A DNA stretch of 64,000 nucleotides from an uncultured Rhodospirillales bacterium (GCA_903835235.1 CAILMF010000054.1:513654-577653), one strand, 5' to 3'. Positions 26,404 to 35,645 are shown, counted from the first letter of the stretch. Program-made: numbers and translations. Notes: a model not told the origin generated them from the letters alone.

Positions 26404-27350
26404 TCCGCTACCTCCTGCTCGCGCTGCTGCTGGCGCTGCCGGCACAGGCGCAATGGGCGCCGTCCCAGCCGCTGCGCATCATCGTCGCCTATGTCCCCGG
26501 CGGCACCACGGATGTCATGGGCCGCCTGGTCGCGGAAGGCCTGGCCGCCCGGCTGCCGCGCGGCGCCGTGGTGGAAAACCGCGGCGGCGCCAGTGGCATC
26601 GTGGGGTCCGAAGCCGTCGCCCGCGCCCCGGCCGATGGCACCACGCTGCTCCTCGCGCCCTCCGCCCATGCGGTGATCCGCGAACTCTACCCCAACATCA
26701 GCTACGACCCCGAGACCGACTTCACCCCCATCGTCGCCGTGGCCAGCACGCCCTATGTGCTGATCCAACACCCCAGCCTGCCGTCCCGCACCCTGGCGGA
26801 GTTCGTCGCCTATGCCCGCGCCAACCCGGGCCGCATCAACTTCGCCTCCACCGGCATGGGCACCGCGCAGCATTTGCAGGGCGAACTGTTCCGTCGCCTC
26901 GCGGGCATCGAGATGGAGCACGTCTCCTACCGCGGCAGCGGCGCCGTCCGTGCCGACCTCATGGCCGGCCGCATCTCCCTGATGTTCGAGAACCTGGCGA
27001 TCATGGCCCCGGTGCTGAAGGCCGGCGAACTGGTCGGCCTCGCCGTCACCAGCCCGCAACGCAGCGCGCTGTTCCCGGCCATGCAGACGATAGCGGAAGC
27101 CGGCTATGCCGCCGCCAGCGTGGAAGGCTGGTTCGGCCTGCTCGGCCCCAAGGGCCTGCCGCAGGAAGCGGTGCTGCGGCTCAACGCCCTGGTCAACGAA
27201 CAACTGGCCGAAGCCGCGACGCGCACCAGGCTGGACGCCATGGGCGCCCGCATCCTCGGCGGCAACCCGGACGACCTGGCCACCCTGCTGCGCGCCGAGC
27301 GCAGCAAATGGGGCCAGGTGATCCGCGACGCGAATATCCGCCCCGAATGA
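26400..27350 (+). CDS. Bug-family substrate-binding protein (first of a tandem pair)
   Basis: 316 residues; the ATG at 26400 overlaps the dioxygenase stop. Very short signal peptide (MIRYLLLALLLALPAQAQ), then the Bug motif PLRIIVAYVPGGTTDVMGRL. It contains the conserved internal VPYRG-like region as VSYRGSG and ends RDANIRPE, a tail seen in this family. It is directly followed by a second Bug gene with an ATGA overlap; the two proteins are related but clearly not recent duplicates. Confidence 0.88.
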   Translation: MIRYLLLALLLALPAQAQWAPSQPLRIIVAYVPGGTTDVMGRLVAEGLAARLPRGAVVENRGGASGIVGSEAVARAPADGTTLLLAPSAHAVIRELYPNISYDPETDFTPIVAVASTPYVLIQHPSLPSRTLAEFVAYARANPGRINFASTGMGTAQHLQGELFRRLAGIEMEHVSYRGSGAVRADLMAGRISLMFENLAIMAPVLKAGELVGLAVTSPQRSALFPAMQTIAEAGYAAASVEGWFGLLGPKGLPQEAVLRLNALVNEQLAEAATRTRLDAMGARILGGNPDDLATLLRAERSKWGQVIRDANIRPE

Positions 27351-28300
27351 AGCGCCGCCTGCTCCTCGCGGCACTGGCCGCCCCGGCCTTGGCCCGCGCC
27401 CAGTCCTGGCCGTCGCGCCCGCTGCGGCTGATCATCCCCTATGGCCCCGGCGGCGCCGGCGATGCGCTGGCCCGGCTGACCGCCCAGGCCCTCGGCCGCG
27501 CCCTGCCGCAGCCGGTGGTGGCGGAGAACCGCCCCGGCGGCAACACGCTGATCGGCGCCGAGGCGGTGGCGAAAAGCACGGACGGCCACACGCTGCTGTT
27601 CTGCTCCTCCCCCACCATGTCCACCGCGCCCATCCTCTACGGCGCCCGCCTGCCCTATTCGCCGGAGCGTGACTTCGTGCCGGTCGGCCTGCTCTCCCGC
27701 ACGCCCTATTTCGTCTTCGTCCCCACCGCCTCCCCGGCGCGCGACCTGCCCGGCCTGATCGCGCTGGCCAAGGCGCAGCCGGGCCGGCTCAGCTACGCCA
27801 GCATCGGCAGCGGCACCATCGGCCACATGACCAGCGAGTTGCTCGGCCGCGCCGCCGGCATCAGCTGGAACCACGTGCCCTACCGCAGCTACGGCGCCAT
27901 CGCGCCGGACCTGATCGCCGGCCGGCTGGACGCTGTGATCGCCGACCTCACCACCTTCGGCCCCCTGGTGCAGGCGGGCCAGGCCCGGGTGCTGGCGGCG
28001 GCGACGGACCAGCGCAGCCCCTTCCTGCCGGACCTCCCGGCCATGGCGGAACTCGGCTTCCCCGGCTTCGACGGCAGCATCTGGTTCGGCCTCTTCGCCC
28101 CCACGGCGCTGGCCGCCGAAGTGCCGCGCCTGAACGCCGCGCTGCACGCCTGGCAGGCCCAGCCGGAGACCACCCGGGCGCTCGCCGCCATCGGCCAGGT
28201 GCCGGAAGCCAGCACGCCGGAACGGCTGCGAGACCTCATCCGCGTCGATGTCGCCCGCTATGGGCCACTGATCCGCGACCTCAACATCACCGCGGAGTAG
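27347..28300 (+). CDS. Bug-family substrate-binding protein (second of a tandem pair)
   Basis: 317 residues; the ATG at 27347 overlaps the stop of the preceding Bug gene. Signal peptide [19 protein letters not shown], then PLRLIIPYGPGGAGDALARL. The ligand region reads VPYRSYGAIAPDLIAGRLD. Having two receptors in one operon suggests either two related substrates or alternate partners for one permease. No TctA/TctB gene is present. The next SDR gene begins 5 bases after the stop. Confidence 0.88.
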   Translation: MKRRLLLAALAAPALARAQSWPSRPLRLIIPYGPGGAGDALARLTAQALGRALPQPVVAENRPGGNTLIGAEAVAKSTDGHTLLFCSSPTMSTAPILYGARLPYSPERDFVPVGLLSRTPYFVFVPTASPARDLPGLIALAKAQPGRLSYASIGSGTIGHMTSELLGRAAGISWNHVPYRSYGAIAPDLIAGRLDAVIADLTTFGPLVQAGQARVLAAATDQRSPFLPDLPAMAELGFPGFDGSIWFGLFAPTALAAEVPRLNAALHAWQAQPETTRALAAIGQVPEASTPERLRDLIRVDVARYGPLIRDLNITAE

Positions 28301-28305
28301 CGCGC

Positions 28306-29106
28306 ATGGCCAAGACCGTCCTCATCACCGGCGCCGCCAACGGCCTCGGCCGCGTCATGGCGGAAGCCGCGCTGGCCAAGGGCCACCAGGTGCTGGCCGT
28401 GGATTTGCCGCAGGAGGAAGCCGCCCTCGCCTCCCTGGCCGCCGCCCACCCCGGCGCCGTCGCCACCCAGCATGGCGACATCACCAGCCTGGCGCAGTGC
28501 GAAGCCGCCGTCGCCGCCTGCCTGTCGCGCTTCGGCCGGCTGGACGTGCTGCTGAACAATGCCGGCCTCGGCATGGGCAGCATCTATGGCGAGGCCGAGC
28601 CGCCGCCCTTCTGGGAAATCCCGGAAGCCAGCTGGACCCGCCTGGTGGAGGTGAACCTGAACGGCACCTTCCGCATGACCCGCAGCGCCATCCCCGCCAT
28701 GATCGCCCAAGGCGGCGGCGCGGTCATCACCGTCACCACCAGCTACTTCACCATGCTGAACCCTGGCTTCTCGCCCTACGGCCCGTCCAAGGTGGCGCTG
28801 GAGGCCAGCACCGTCATGTGGGCCGCCGAGCTCGCACCGCACAACATCACCGCCAATGTGCTGGTGCCCGGTGGCGCCACCAACACCCGCTTCGTGCCGG
28901 ACCGCGCCGCGCCGGACCGCAGCAAGCTGATCCAGCCGGATGTGATGGTCGCGCCGCTCCAGTGGCTTTTGTCCGAAGCCGCCGCCGGCGTGACGTCCAA
29001 GCGTATCGTCGGGCGGGACTGGAACCCGGCCCTGCCGGTGGCGGCAGCGCTGGCCGCGGCCATGCGCCCCGCCGGCTTCATTCCGACGACATCCGTCCTT
29101 CCGTGA
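28306..29106 (+). CDS. SDR family oxidoreductase
   Basis: 266 residues. Cofactor motif TGAANGLG, NNAGLGMGS, and active-site YGPSK (with preceding Thr/Ser in TTSYF). It is the last gene of the six-gene operon that starts with the MBL hydrolase. Its 3' end overlaps the 3' end of the convergent Bug gene by 29 bases (29078-29106). Probably oxidises or reduces an alcohol/ketone intermediate of the same pathway as the dioxygenase and aldo/keto reductase. Confidence 0.87.
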   Translation: MAKTVLITGAANGLGRVMAEAALAKGHQVLAVDLPQEEAALASLAAAHPGAVATQHGDITSLAQCEAAVAACLSRFGRLDVLLNNAGLGMGSIYGEAEPPPFWEIPEASWTRLVEVNLNGTFRMTRSAIPAMIAQGGGAVITVTTSYFTMLNPGFSPYGPSKVALEASTVMWAAELAPHNITANVLVPGGATNTRFVPDRAAPDRSKLIQPDVMVAPLQWLLSEAAAGVTSKRIVGRDWNPALPVAAALAAAMRPAGFIPTTSVLP

Positions 29107-30043
29107 TGATGCGCTTGTAGACCGCGCCCTCGCGCCGCATCCGCTCCGCCATCACGGCGGGTGCGCCGCCGACGGCCACCAGGGAAAGCCGCTGCATCGT
29201 CTCGCGTACCTCGGGCGCCGCCAGGGCTTCGTTGACCGCCTGGTTGAGCCGCGCCACCACCGGCGCCGGCACGCCGGCCGGGCCGCCCAGCGCAATCCAG
29301 CTGGTCAGGTTCAACGCGGGGAAGCCGGCCTGCGCCACCGTCGGCACCGCCGGCAGCGCTGGCGACCGCGCTTCGCCGCTGATCATCAGCGCATGCACGC
29401 GGCCAGCTTCAACATGCTGGGTCACGTTCGGGATGGCTTCCCAGAAGATGTCGACATGCCCGGCCACCAGGTCGTTCATGGCGGGACCACCGCCGCGGTA
29501 AGGCACGTGGTTGATCTCCACCCCCGCCTCCTTGGCCAGCAGCACCGCCATGATGTGCGGCAGGCTGCCGGTGCCGGCATTGGCGATGCTGTACTTCCCC
29601 GGCTCGCGCTTCGCCGCCGCCACCAGCGCCGCCATGTCGCGGAACGGCAGCGCCTGGCGGGTGCACAGCACCATCGGCGTCTCCGCGATGATGCCAATCG
29701 GTGTCAGGTCCACGAGGGGATCGTAGCCGGGGCTCTTGTACAGGTAGGGCGCCAGCACCCAGGCCGTGGTCGGGCTGTACAGCAGCGTATAGCCATCCGC
29801 CGCACTGCGGGCGACATGCGCAGCGCCCAGCGTGGCCCCGGCACCAGGGCGGTAGTCCACCACCAGGGGCTGGCCCAGCGTGCGCTGCATCTGCTGGAAC
29901 ACGGTGCGGCCGAAGCCATCGGTGAAGCCGCCGGCGGCAAAGGGATTCACCACCGAAAGCGGCCGTTCCGGCCAGCTGCCCTGCGCCCGCGCCGGCATGG
30001 CCCGCGCCGCGCCCATGGCCAGCAATCCACGCCTGCCCTGCAT
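29078..30043 (-). CDS. Bug-family substrate-binding protein
   Basis: 321 residues from the ATG at 30043; GGAGGG lies about 8 bases upstream, while ATGs at 30058 and 30049 are worse placed. Signal peptide MQGRRGLLAMGAARAMPARAQ, then WPERPLSVVNPFAAGG, a slightly divergent Bug opening. HVPYRGGGPAMNDLVAGHVD is the conserved ligand-site region. It is divergent from the FAD monooxygenase gene, so the two may share control. If so, the imported compound could be an aromatic acid used by that enzyme. Confidence 0.85.
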   Translation of the reverse strand: MQGRRGLLAMGAARAMPARAQGSWPERPLSVVNPFAAGGFTDGFGRTVFQQMQRTLGQPLVVDYRPGAGATLGAAHVARSAADGYTLLYSPTTAWVLAPYLYKSPGYDPLVDLTPIGIIAETPMVLCTRQALPFRDMAALVAAAKREPGKYSIANAGTGSLPHIMAVLLAKEAGVEINHVPYRGGGPAMNDLVAGHVDIFWEAIPNVTQHVEAGRVHALMISGEARSPALPAVPTVAQAGFPALNLTSWIALGGPAGVPAPVVARLNQAVNEALAAPEVRETMQRLSLVAVGGAPAVMAERMRREGAVYKRIITEGRMSSE

Positions 30044-30132
30044 GCCCATTCCCTCCATCGCTTGCCCGCAGAGTTGCCCCCTTGCGGTCAGCGCGACAAG
30101 GCGGAAACTGCGCGGAAATGGAGGGCCTCGCC

Positions 30133-31743
30133 ATGCAGACAGTACCCGTGTTGATCGCCGGCGGCGGCCCCGTCGGCATGACGTTGGCAAAGCTGCTGGC
30201 CGGCTTCGGCATCCGCTGCATGCTGGTGGAGCGCAACGCCACCACCACGCGCCATCCGAAGATGGACATCACCAATGCCCGCAGCATGGAGCTGTTCCGC
30301 AAGGCGGGCGTGGTGGACCAGCTGCGCGCCGTGGCCGTGCCCACCGCCAACAACTTCGACGTCACCTGGATCACCACGCTGGCCGGCCACGAACTCCACC
30401 GCTTCCGCTACGACAGCGTGGACCAGTGGCGCGAGCGGATCGTCGCCGCCAAGGACGGCTCCATGCCGCGGGAAGCGCCGATGCGCGTCAGCCAGGTGGA
30501 GATCGAGCCGGTGCTGGCCACCGCCATCAAGGCGGAGCCGCTGGTCGAGGCCCGCTGGGGCGTCGGCTTCGAGAGCTTTGAGCAGGATGAGGAGGGCGTC
30601 ACCGCCACGCTGCGCCACACCGAAACCGGCGTGGTGGAGCAGGTGCGCTGCCAATACCTGGCGGGGTGCGATGGCGGCGCCAGCAATGTGCGCCGCGGCC
30701 TGGGGGTGAAGCTGGAAGGCACCGCGGCGGTGATGCCCCGCTTCATGACGCACTTTCGGAGCGACGACCGCGCGCTGATCCAGCGCTTCGGCCAGGCCTG
30801 GCACTACCAAAGCGGCTTCGGCACCATCATCGCCCAGGACGACGTGAACACCTGGACGCTGCAAAGCCGCTTCCCACCGGGCATGGCGCCGGAGGACGCC
30901 GACCCGCACGCCATGCTGCGCGCCTTCGCCGGCACCGAGTTCGACTATGAAATCCTGGTCGCCAACCACTGGACGCCGCATCTGCTGGTGGCGGAAAGCT
31001 ACGGCCAGGGCCGCGTCTGGCTGGCCGGCGACGCCGCGCACCAGTACATCCCAACGGGCGGCTACGGCATGAACACCGGCATCGGCGACGCCATGGACCT
31101 GGCGTGGAAACTCGCCACCGCGGTGCGCGGCCTGGCCGGCCCGGCGCTGCTGCCGAGCATCCACGCCGAGCGCCACCCCATCGGCCTGCGCAACCGCGCC
31201 GGCAGCGCGCGCCACACCGATGTACGCGTGCAGGTGGGCGAGTTGTACCTGCACTACGGCGAACGCCTCTTCGCCCTTGGCCCGGATGGCGATGCCGCCC
31301 GCGCCGAATGCGGCGCGAAGATCGGCGCGCTGGGCAATGCCGAGAACGAGGGCTGGGGGATCGAGTACGGCTACTGCTACCGCAACTCGCCGCTGATCCA
31401 TGGCGATGGCAGCGAGGCCCCAGACGACCCCTTCAGCTACACGCCGACAACGGTGCCCGGCGTGCGCCTGCCCAGCGTGTTCCTGGACGATGGCAGCGCG
31501 CTGTACGACCAACTCGGCCCCTGGTTCACCCTGCTGGCAGTGGGCGTGACGCCCAGCGACGCCATCCTGCGGGCTGCGCGCCGCATGGGCATTCCGCTGG
31601 CAGTGCTGGCGCCCAGCGACCCCTGGCTGGCCGATGTCTATGGCCGGCAGATGCTGTTGGTGCGGCCGGACCAGCACATCGCCTGGTGCGGCACCGACTG
31701 CGCCGCGCCGGAGGCTATGCTGCGGCGCTGCCTGGGGTGGTGA
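30133..31743 (+). CDS. FAD-dependent aromatic-type monooxygenase
   Basis: 536 residues from the ATG at 30133, with GGAGG 8 bases upstream. FAD-binding Rossmann motif GGGPVGMTLAKLLAGFG near the N-terminus and the second FAD motif GDAAHQYIPTGGYGMNTGIGD near residue 305. The C-terminal thioredoxin-like part typical of phenol hydroxylase/TfdB/MhpA-type enzymes is present. These hydroxylate aromatic rings with NAD(P)H and O2. A divergent Bug receptor and a nearby DOPA-dioxygenase-like gene fit aromatic breakdown. The 3' end overlaps the convergent CoA-transferase gene by 29 bases. Confidence 0.88.
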   Translation: MQTVPVLIAGGGPVGMTLAKLLAGFGIRCMLVERNATTTRHPKMDITNARSMELFRKAGVVDQLRAVAVPTANNFDVTWITTLAGHELHRFRYDSVDQWRERIVAAKDGSMPREAPMRVSQVEIEPVLATAIKAEPLVEARWGVGFESFEQDEEGVTATLRHTETGVVEQVRCQYLAGCDGGASNVRRGLGVKLEGTAAVMPRFMTHFRSDDRALIQRFGQAWHYQSGFGTIIAQDDVNTWTLQSRFPPGMAPEDADPHAMLRAFAGTEFDYEILVANHWTPHLLVAESYGQGRVWLAGDAAHQYIPTGGYGMNTGIGDAMDLAWKLATAVRGLAGPALLPSIHAERHPIGLRNRAGSARHTDVRVQVGELYLHYGERLFALGPDGDAARAECGAKIGALGNAENEGWGIEYGYCYRNSPLIHGDGSEAPDDPFSYTPTTVPGVRLPSVFLDDGSALYDQLGPWFTLLAVGVTPSDAILRAARRMGIPLAVLAPSDPWLADVYGRQMLLVRPDQHIAWCGTDCAAPEAMLRRCLGW

Positions 31744-32920
31744 AGACGGCGCCGCTGGCGAACAGCGCGGCGATATCGGCTTCGTTGTAACCGGCCTCGC
31801 GCAGCACCTCCGCGCTGTGTTCGCCGAAGCCGGGGCCGGCGTCACGGATTTCCGGCGGCGTCTCGCTGAACCAGGTCGGAATCCCCGGGAAGCGCATCGG
31901 GCCTTCCTTGGTCTGCTGCGTCCGCCAGAAGCCGATGGCGTTCAGATGCGGGTCGGTCAGCAGGTCCGACGTGTCGTTGATCTTCGCGGCGGGGATGCCC
32001 AGCCGCTCGCAGCCTTCCAGCCAGAAGGCGCTGGTCCGCGTCGCCAGCGTGGCCGCGACGTTGGCGTAAAACTCGTCGATCGCCTTGGCGCGCGTGGCCA
32101 ACACGTGGAAGCGCCGGTCCTGCGTCCAATCGGGGTTGCCGGCCAGTTCGGCAAAGGCGCGGAACTGCTTGTCGTTGTAGATCAGCAGCGCGATGTAGCC
32201 ATCCTCGGTCCGGTACGGCTTGCGGTCCGGCGAGACCACACGCGGATAGACCGGCGGCGTCAGCGGCGGCTCGAACACCGCGCCGTTGATATGCTCGGCC
32301 AGCACGAAGGCGGACATGGTCTCGAACATGCCGACCTCGATTTCCTGCCCGCTGCCGCCGCGCTCCCGATGCAGCAGCGCCATGAGGATCGAGTACAGCA
32401 CGGTCAACCCGCTGACCTTGTCGGCCAGTACATTCGCCACATAGCCCGGCGTGCCCGTCAGCCGCCCCTGCATGGCGGCGATGCCGGACGACGCCTGGAT
32501 GATGTCGTCATACGCCGCGCGCCCGCCATACGGCCCGCGCCGCGAAAACCCATAGGCATTGGCGTAGATGATCCGCGGATTGACCGCGCGGAAATCGGCA
32601 TAGGTCAGCCCCAGCCGCTGCATCGCCTCGGACCGCAGCGCGTGGACGAAGACGTCGGCGGTCTCCGCCAGCTTCAGCAGCACGGCGCGGCCCTCGGCCT
32701 GCTTCAAATCCAGCCCCAGCCCGCGCTTGCCGCGATTGAGGTTCAGGAACAGCCCGCCCATGCCCGGCTTGTGACCTGGTGGAAGTTGGCGAGTGGTATC
32801 GCCTTCCGGGCCTTCCACCTTCACCACATCGGCGCCGTGGTCGGCCAGGATCTGCGTGCAATAGGGCCCCATCAGCACCGCCGTCAGGTCCAGCACCTTG
32901 ATGCCCTGGAGCGGCCCCAT
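31715..32920 (-). CDS. CaiB/BaiF (class III) CoA transferase
   Basis: 401 residues from the ATG at 32920 (MGPLQGIKVLDLTAVLMGPY), which forms a TGATG junction with the upstream dioxygenase stop. Class III CoA-transferase features: the N-terminal CoA fold, NRGKRGLGLDL, the SRRGPYGGR segment and the likely nucleophile Asp in VLADKVSG. Such enzymes move CoA between carboxylic acids through an Asp-CoA intermediate. Last gene of the MoxR-CoxE-dioxygenase operon. The acid substrate is unknown; a ring-cleavage or side-chain acid is plausible. Confidence 0.88.
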   Translation of the reverse strand: MGPLQGIKVLDLTAVLMGPYCTQILADHGADVVKVEGPEGDTTRQLPPGHKPGMGGLFLNLNRGKRGLGLDLKQAEGRAVLLKLAETADVFVHALRSEAMQRLGLTYADFRAVNPRIIYANAYGFSRRGPYGGRAAYDDIIQASSGIAAMQGRLTGTPGYVANVLADKVSGLTVLYSILMALLHRERGGSGQEIEVGMFETMSAFVLAEHINGAVFEPPLTPPVYPRVVSPDRKPYRTEDGYIALLIYNDKQFRAFAELAGNPDWTQDRRFHVLATRAKAIDEFYANVAATLATRTSAFWLEGCERLGIPAAKINDTSDLLTDPHLNAIGFWRTQQTKEGPMRFPGIPTWFSETPPEIRDAGPGFGEHSAEVLREAGYNEADIAALFASGAVFTTPGSAAA

Positions 32921-33270
32921 CAGTCGGTCTCCGGCAGCACGTCGCCGTTCAGCGGCAGCACCGCGCCCAGCCACATCGCGTGCTTCAGGTGGTCGTCCTT
33001 CGGCCGGCCGCTTTCGGGATGAACCAGCACCACCAGCTCGCCGCGGTTCAGCGCGATGAACGGCGCCAAGGTCGCAAACTCCGCCACGCCGAACAGCACC
33101 TGGAACATCGGCAACGGATGCGGCCCAACGGGCACGTCGTGCATCCGCCCCATGCGCGCCGCCGGCCAGCGCTGCGCGATGGCGTCACGCAGCACGGTGG
33201 CGGCGGGCTTGCTCGCGGCGTCGTAGTAGACATGCGCATGCCAGGCGTGGATGCGACCAACCTCGATCAT
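32920..33270 (-). CDS. DOPA 4,5-dioxygenase family protein
   Basis: 116 residues, matching the small bacterial/fungal DOPA 4,5-dioxygenase family (PF08883). Histidine-rich motifs typical of the family: HAWHAHVYYD near the N-terminus, VGPHPLPMFQV in the middle and HPESGRPKDDHLKH near the C-terminus. The family performs extradiol cleavage of catecholic compounds. It overlaps both neighbours (ATGA with CoxE, TGATG with the CoA transferase), so it is tightly co-translated with them. Substrate inferred only from the family. Confidence 0.82.
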   Translation of the reverse strand: MIEVGRIHAWHAHVYYDAASKPAATVLRDAIAQRWPAARMGRMHDVPVGPHPLPMFQVLFGVAEFATLAPFIALNRGELVVLVHPESGRPKDDHLKHAMWLGAVLPLNGDVLPETD

Positions 33271-34610
33271 GCCGATGCCCTCAACAGGTCTTCAATCACG
33301 CGTTCCAGCTGGTCCAGCGTGGCGCAATGCGTCGCCAGCTTGCAGTAGGGCCGGTAGCGCGGCATGTCGCTGTCGCCGGTGCCCCAGGCCATCGGGTGTT
33401 CCGGGTTCAGCCAGATCACCTGCTTGGCCCGGTCGGCGATATCGCGCAGCAGGTCGGCCCGCGCCTCCGTCCGGTTGCCGCGCGCATCGCCCAGAATCAG
33501 CACCGTGGTCTGGTGGTTCAGGTCGCGCAGCGCCGTCCGGGCAAAATCCTCCAGGCTGGCGCCATAGGCACTGCTGCCGAAGCCCACCTGCACCATGATC
33601 TCGGCGCCGGCCTGCTCGATCGGCAACTGGTTCAGGATCTCCGTCACCTCGATGCAGCGGTTGCTGAAGGCGAAGGCACGCAGGCCGGACAGCGCCTCGT
33701 TCAGGCTCCACAGGAACAGCAGCAGGAACTGCGCGACCGCGGCCACGCTGCCAGACACGTCGCACAGCACCATCAGCCGCGGCTTCTCGATCTTCCGCGT
33801 CTTCCAGATGGTGCGGAACGGAATGCCGCCCCAGGGCATGTTCCGCCGCAGCGTGCGGCGCGCGTCCAGCATGCCGCGCCGGGCATGCTTGCGCGGCCGG
33901 GCATAGCGCGCCGCCAGCCGACGCGCCATGGCGCGCACCAGCATGCGCATGCGCTCCACGTCGCGCCTATCCAGGCTGGAAAGCCTGGCACGGCGCAGCA
34001 TCTCCTCGCGGTACTTCTCGGTCTCGCCACGGGCGAACAGCGCCAGGTTGCGCTCCACCAGCGCCCGCGCCTCGCCGCGCAGCCAGTCCCGCCCCTGGCG
34101 CAACTGCTCCGCCTGCGGGCCGCCGCGGGCAATCTCGCGGTCCAGCTCGCGCAGGCCCATCTGCTCCAGCATGCGCCGGGCGTAGAGGTTCACCTGGGTG
34201 AAGACGCTGATGTTGCGCACGCCGGCCTGCTCGGCCGCCCGCTCCATCCGCGCCGCCAGCTCCGCCAGGTCGCCGGCGCGCAGCATCTCTCCGAGGGCGC
34301 TGCCACCGCCACCCTGCGGCTCTCCGGCCGCGCCGGACGGCGCCTGCTGGTCCGGCAGGCGCTGCTCGGGCTCCGGCGCCTCCGGCCGCTTCATGTCGGA
34401 GCGCGCAAAGAACAGATCGAAGCATTCGGCCAGCTTGGCCTTCTCCTCCGCCGTCTTCGCCAGCACCAGGCCCAGCCCGTCGCGCAGCGCCGCCCGATCC
34501 GCCCAGCCCAGCGCATTCATCGCCTGCACGGCGTCGATGCTCTCGGCCGGGGAGATGCGGATGCCCGTGCCCCGCGCCGCCCGCACGAAGTCGAGCAGGA
34601 CGTCGCTCAC
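33267..34610 (-). CDS. CoxE-like VWA-domain protein
   Basis: 447 residues of the CoxE family (PF05762). The VWA metal-site motif is DVSGSV near residue 282, with later conserved ILGDARGN and the end motif WLNPEHPMAWGTGDSDM. The N-terminal half is alpha-helical and Arg/Glu-rich. CoxE proteins work with a MoxR ATPase, for example in maturing CO dehydrogenase (CoxD/CoxE). Here a MoxR gene overlaps it by 4 bases, but no molybdenum hydroxylase genes are present in the window. A metallochaperone-like role for a neighbouring enzyme is an inference. Confidence 0.88.
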   Translation of the reverse strand: MSDVLLDFVRAARGTGIRISPAESIDAVQAMNALGWADRAALRDGLGLVLAKTAEEKAKLAECFDLFFARSDMKRPEAPEPEQRLPDQQAPSGAAGEPQGGGGSALGEMLRAGDLAELAARMERAAEQAGVRNISVFTQVNLYARRMLEQMGLRELDREIARGGPQAEQLRQGRDWLRGEARALVERNLALFARGETEKYREEMLRRARLSSLDRRDVERMRMLVRAMARRLAARYARPRKHARRGMLDARRTLRRNMPWGGIPFRTIWKTRKIEKPRLMVLCDVSGSVAAVAQFLLLFLWSLNEALSGLRAFAFSNRCIEVTEILNQLPIEQAGAEIMVQVGFGSSAYGASLEDFARTALRDLNHQTTVLILGDARGNRTEARADLLRDIADRAKQVIWLNPEHPMAWGTGDSDMPRYRPYCKLATHCATLDQLERVIEDLLRASA

Positions 34611-35575
34611 ATCGCGACGCCGTAATTCGGCGTCAGCGCATCGCTCTTCGCCTTGTCCACCATGGCCAGCAGCTGCGGCTCCACCGCGGCGATATCCACC
34701 TCGTACTTCAGCAGCACGTTCAGCGTGTCGCGCACGATCTGCGTATCCAGCTCCCGCGCATGCAGCAGCACCAGCACCCGCGCCCAGTCGATCGTCTCCG
34801 ACACGCTCGGCAGCTTCTTCAGCTCCATCCCGCGCAGTGCCTGGACGAAGGCGACCAGTTGCCGGCGCAGGCCTTCCTCGGCCTCCGGCGCGCGGGTGGC
34901 CAGGATGCGCGCCTCCAGCTTCGGCTCGGGGAAGCCGATATGCAGGTGCAGGCAGCGCCGCTTCAGCGCATCGCCCAGGTCGCGCAGGTTGTTGCTGGTC
35001 AGAATGGTCAGCGGCGGCACCGGCGCCACGATGGTGCCGAGTTCGGGAATGCTGACCTGGAAGTCGCTCAGCACTTCCAGCAGGAAGGCCTCGAATTCCT
35101 GGTCGGCCTTGTCGACCTCATCCACCAGCAGTACGGCGCCGTGCGGTTGCTGCAACGCCTTCAGCAGCGGCCGCGGCTCCAGGAATTGCTCCGAATAGAA
35201 GATGTCGCCGACGCCGTGCAGCTTGGTGAGCGCGCCCTCAAGCCCCTCGCTGTCGCCCAGCATCGGCGCCAGCTTGTCCTTCAGGATTTGGGTGTAGAGC
35301 AGCTGCTTGCCGTACTTCCACTCGTACAGCGCCTTGCTCTCGTCCAGTCCCTCGTAGCACTGCATGCGGATCAGCGGCAGGCCGAGCCATTGCGCCGCGG
35401 CCTTGGCCAATTCGGTCTTGCCGACGCCGGCGGGGCCTTCAACCAGGATCGGCTTGTTCAACCGCTGCGCCAGGAATACCGCGGTCGCAATCTGTCGGCT
35501 GGCGATATAGCCAAAACCATCGAGGCCCGTTTCCACCGCCTCGATACTCGTCACGAGGCGTGCGCCGCCATCCAT
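34607..35575 (-). CDS. MoxR family AAA+ ATPase
   Basis: 322 residues from the ATG at 35575; an upstream in-frame TTG would add 11 residues. Walker A GPAGVGKTEL near residue 49, Walker B LLVDEVDKAD and sensor segment LTSNNLRDLGDALKRRC are all present, with the usual MoxR lid at the C-terminus. MoxR ATPases act with VWA proteins as folding or cofactor-insertion machines. It is the first gene of the four-gene minus-strand operon MoxR, CoxE, DOPA dioxygenase and CoA transferase. The 3' end overlaps coxE. Confidence 0.9.
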   Translation of the reverse strand: MDGGARLVTSIEAVETGLDGFGYIASRQIATAVFLAQRLNKPILVEGPAGVGKTELAKAAAQWLGLPLIRMQCYEGLDESKALYEWKYGKQLLYTQILKDKLAPMLGDSEGLEGALTKLHGVGDIFYSEQFLEPRPLLKALQQPHGAVLLVDEVDKADQEFEAFLLEVLSDFQVSIPELGTIVAPVPPLTILTSNNLRDLGDALKRRCLHLHIGFPEPKLEARILATRAPEAEEGLRRQLVAFVQALRGMELKKLPSVSETIDWARVLVLLHARELDTQIVRDTLNVLLKYEVDIAAVEPQLLAMVDKAKSDALTPNYGVAM

Positions 35576-35645
35576 GCTTCCGTTTCCCTGCCCTTGCGTC
35601 GCGGCCAATGTGCCTGCGCAGGCCAGGAAGCGAAAGGGGGGAAGG

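Noticed and set aside
30088..31845. 585-codon minus-strand frame opposite the FAD monooxygenase
   Set aside because: Antisense to a gene with clear FAD motifs; the product is His/Arg/Val-rich and has no domain.
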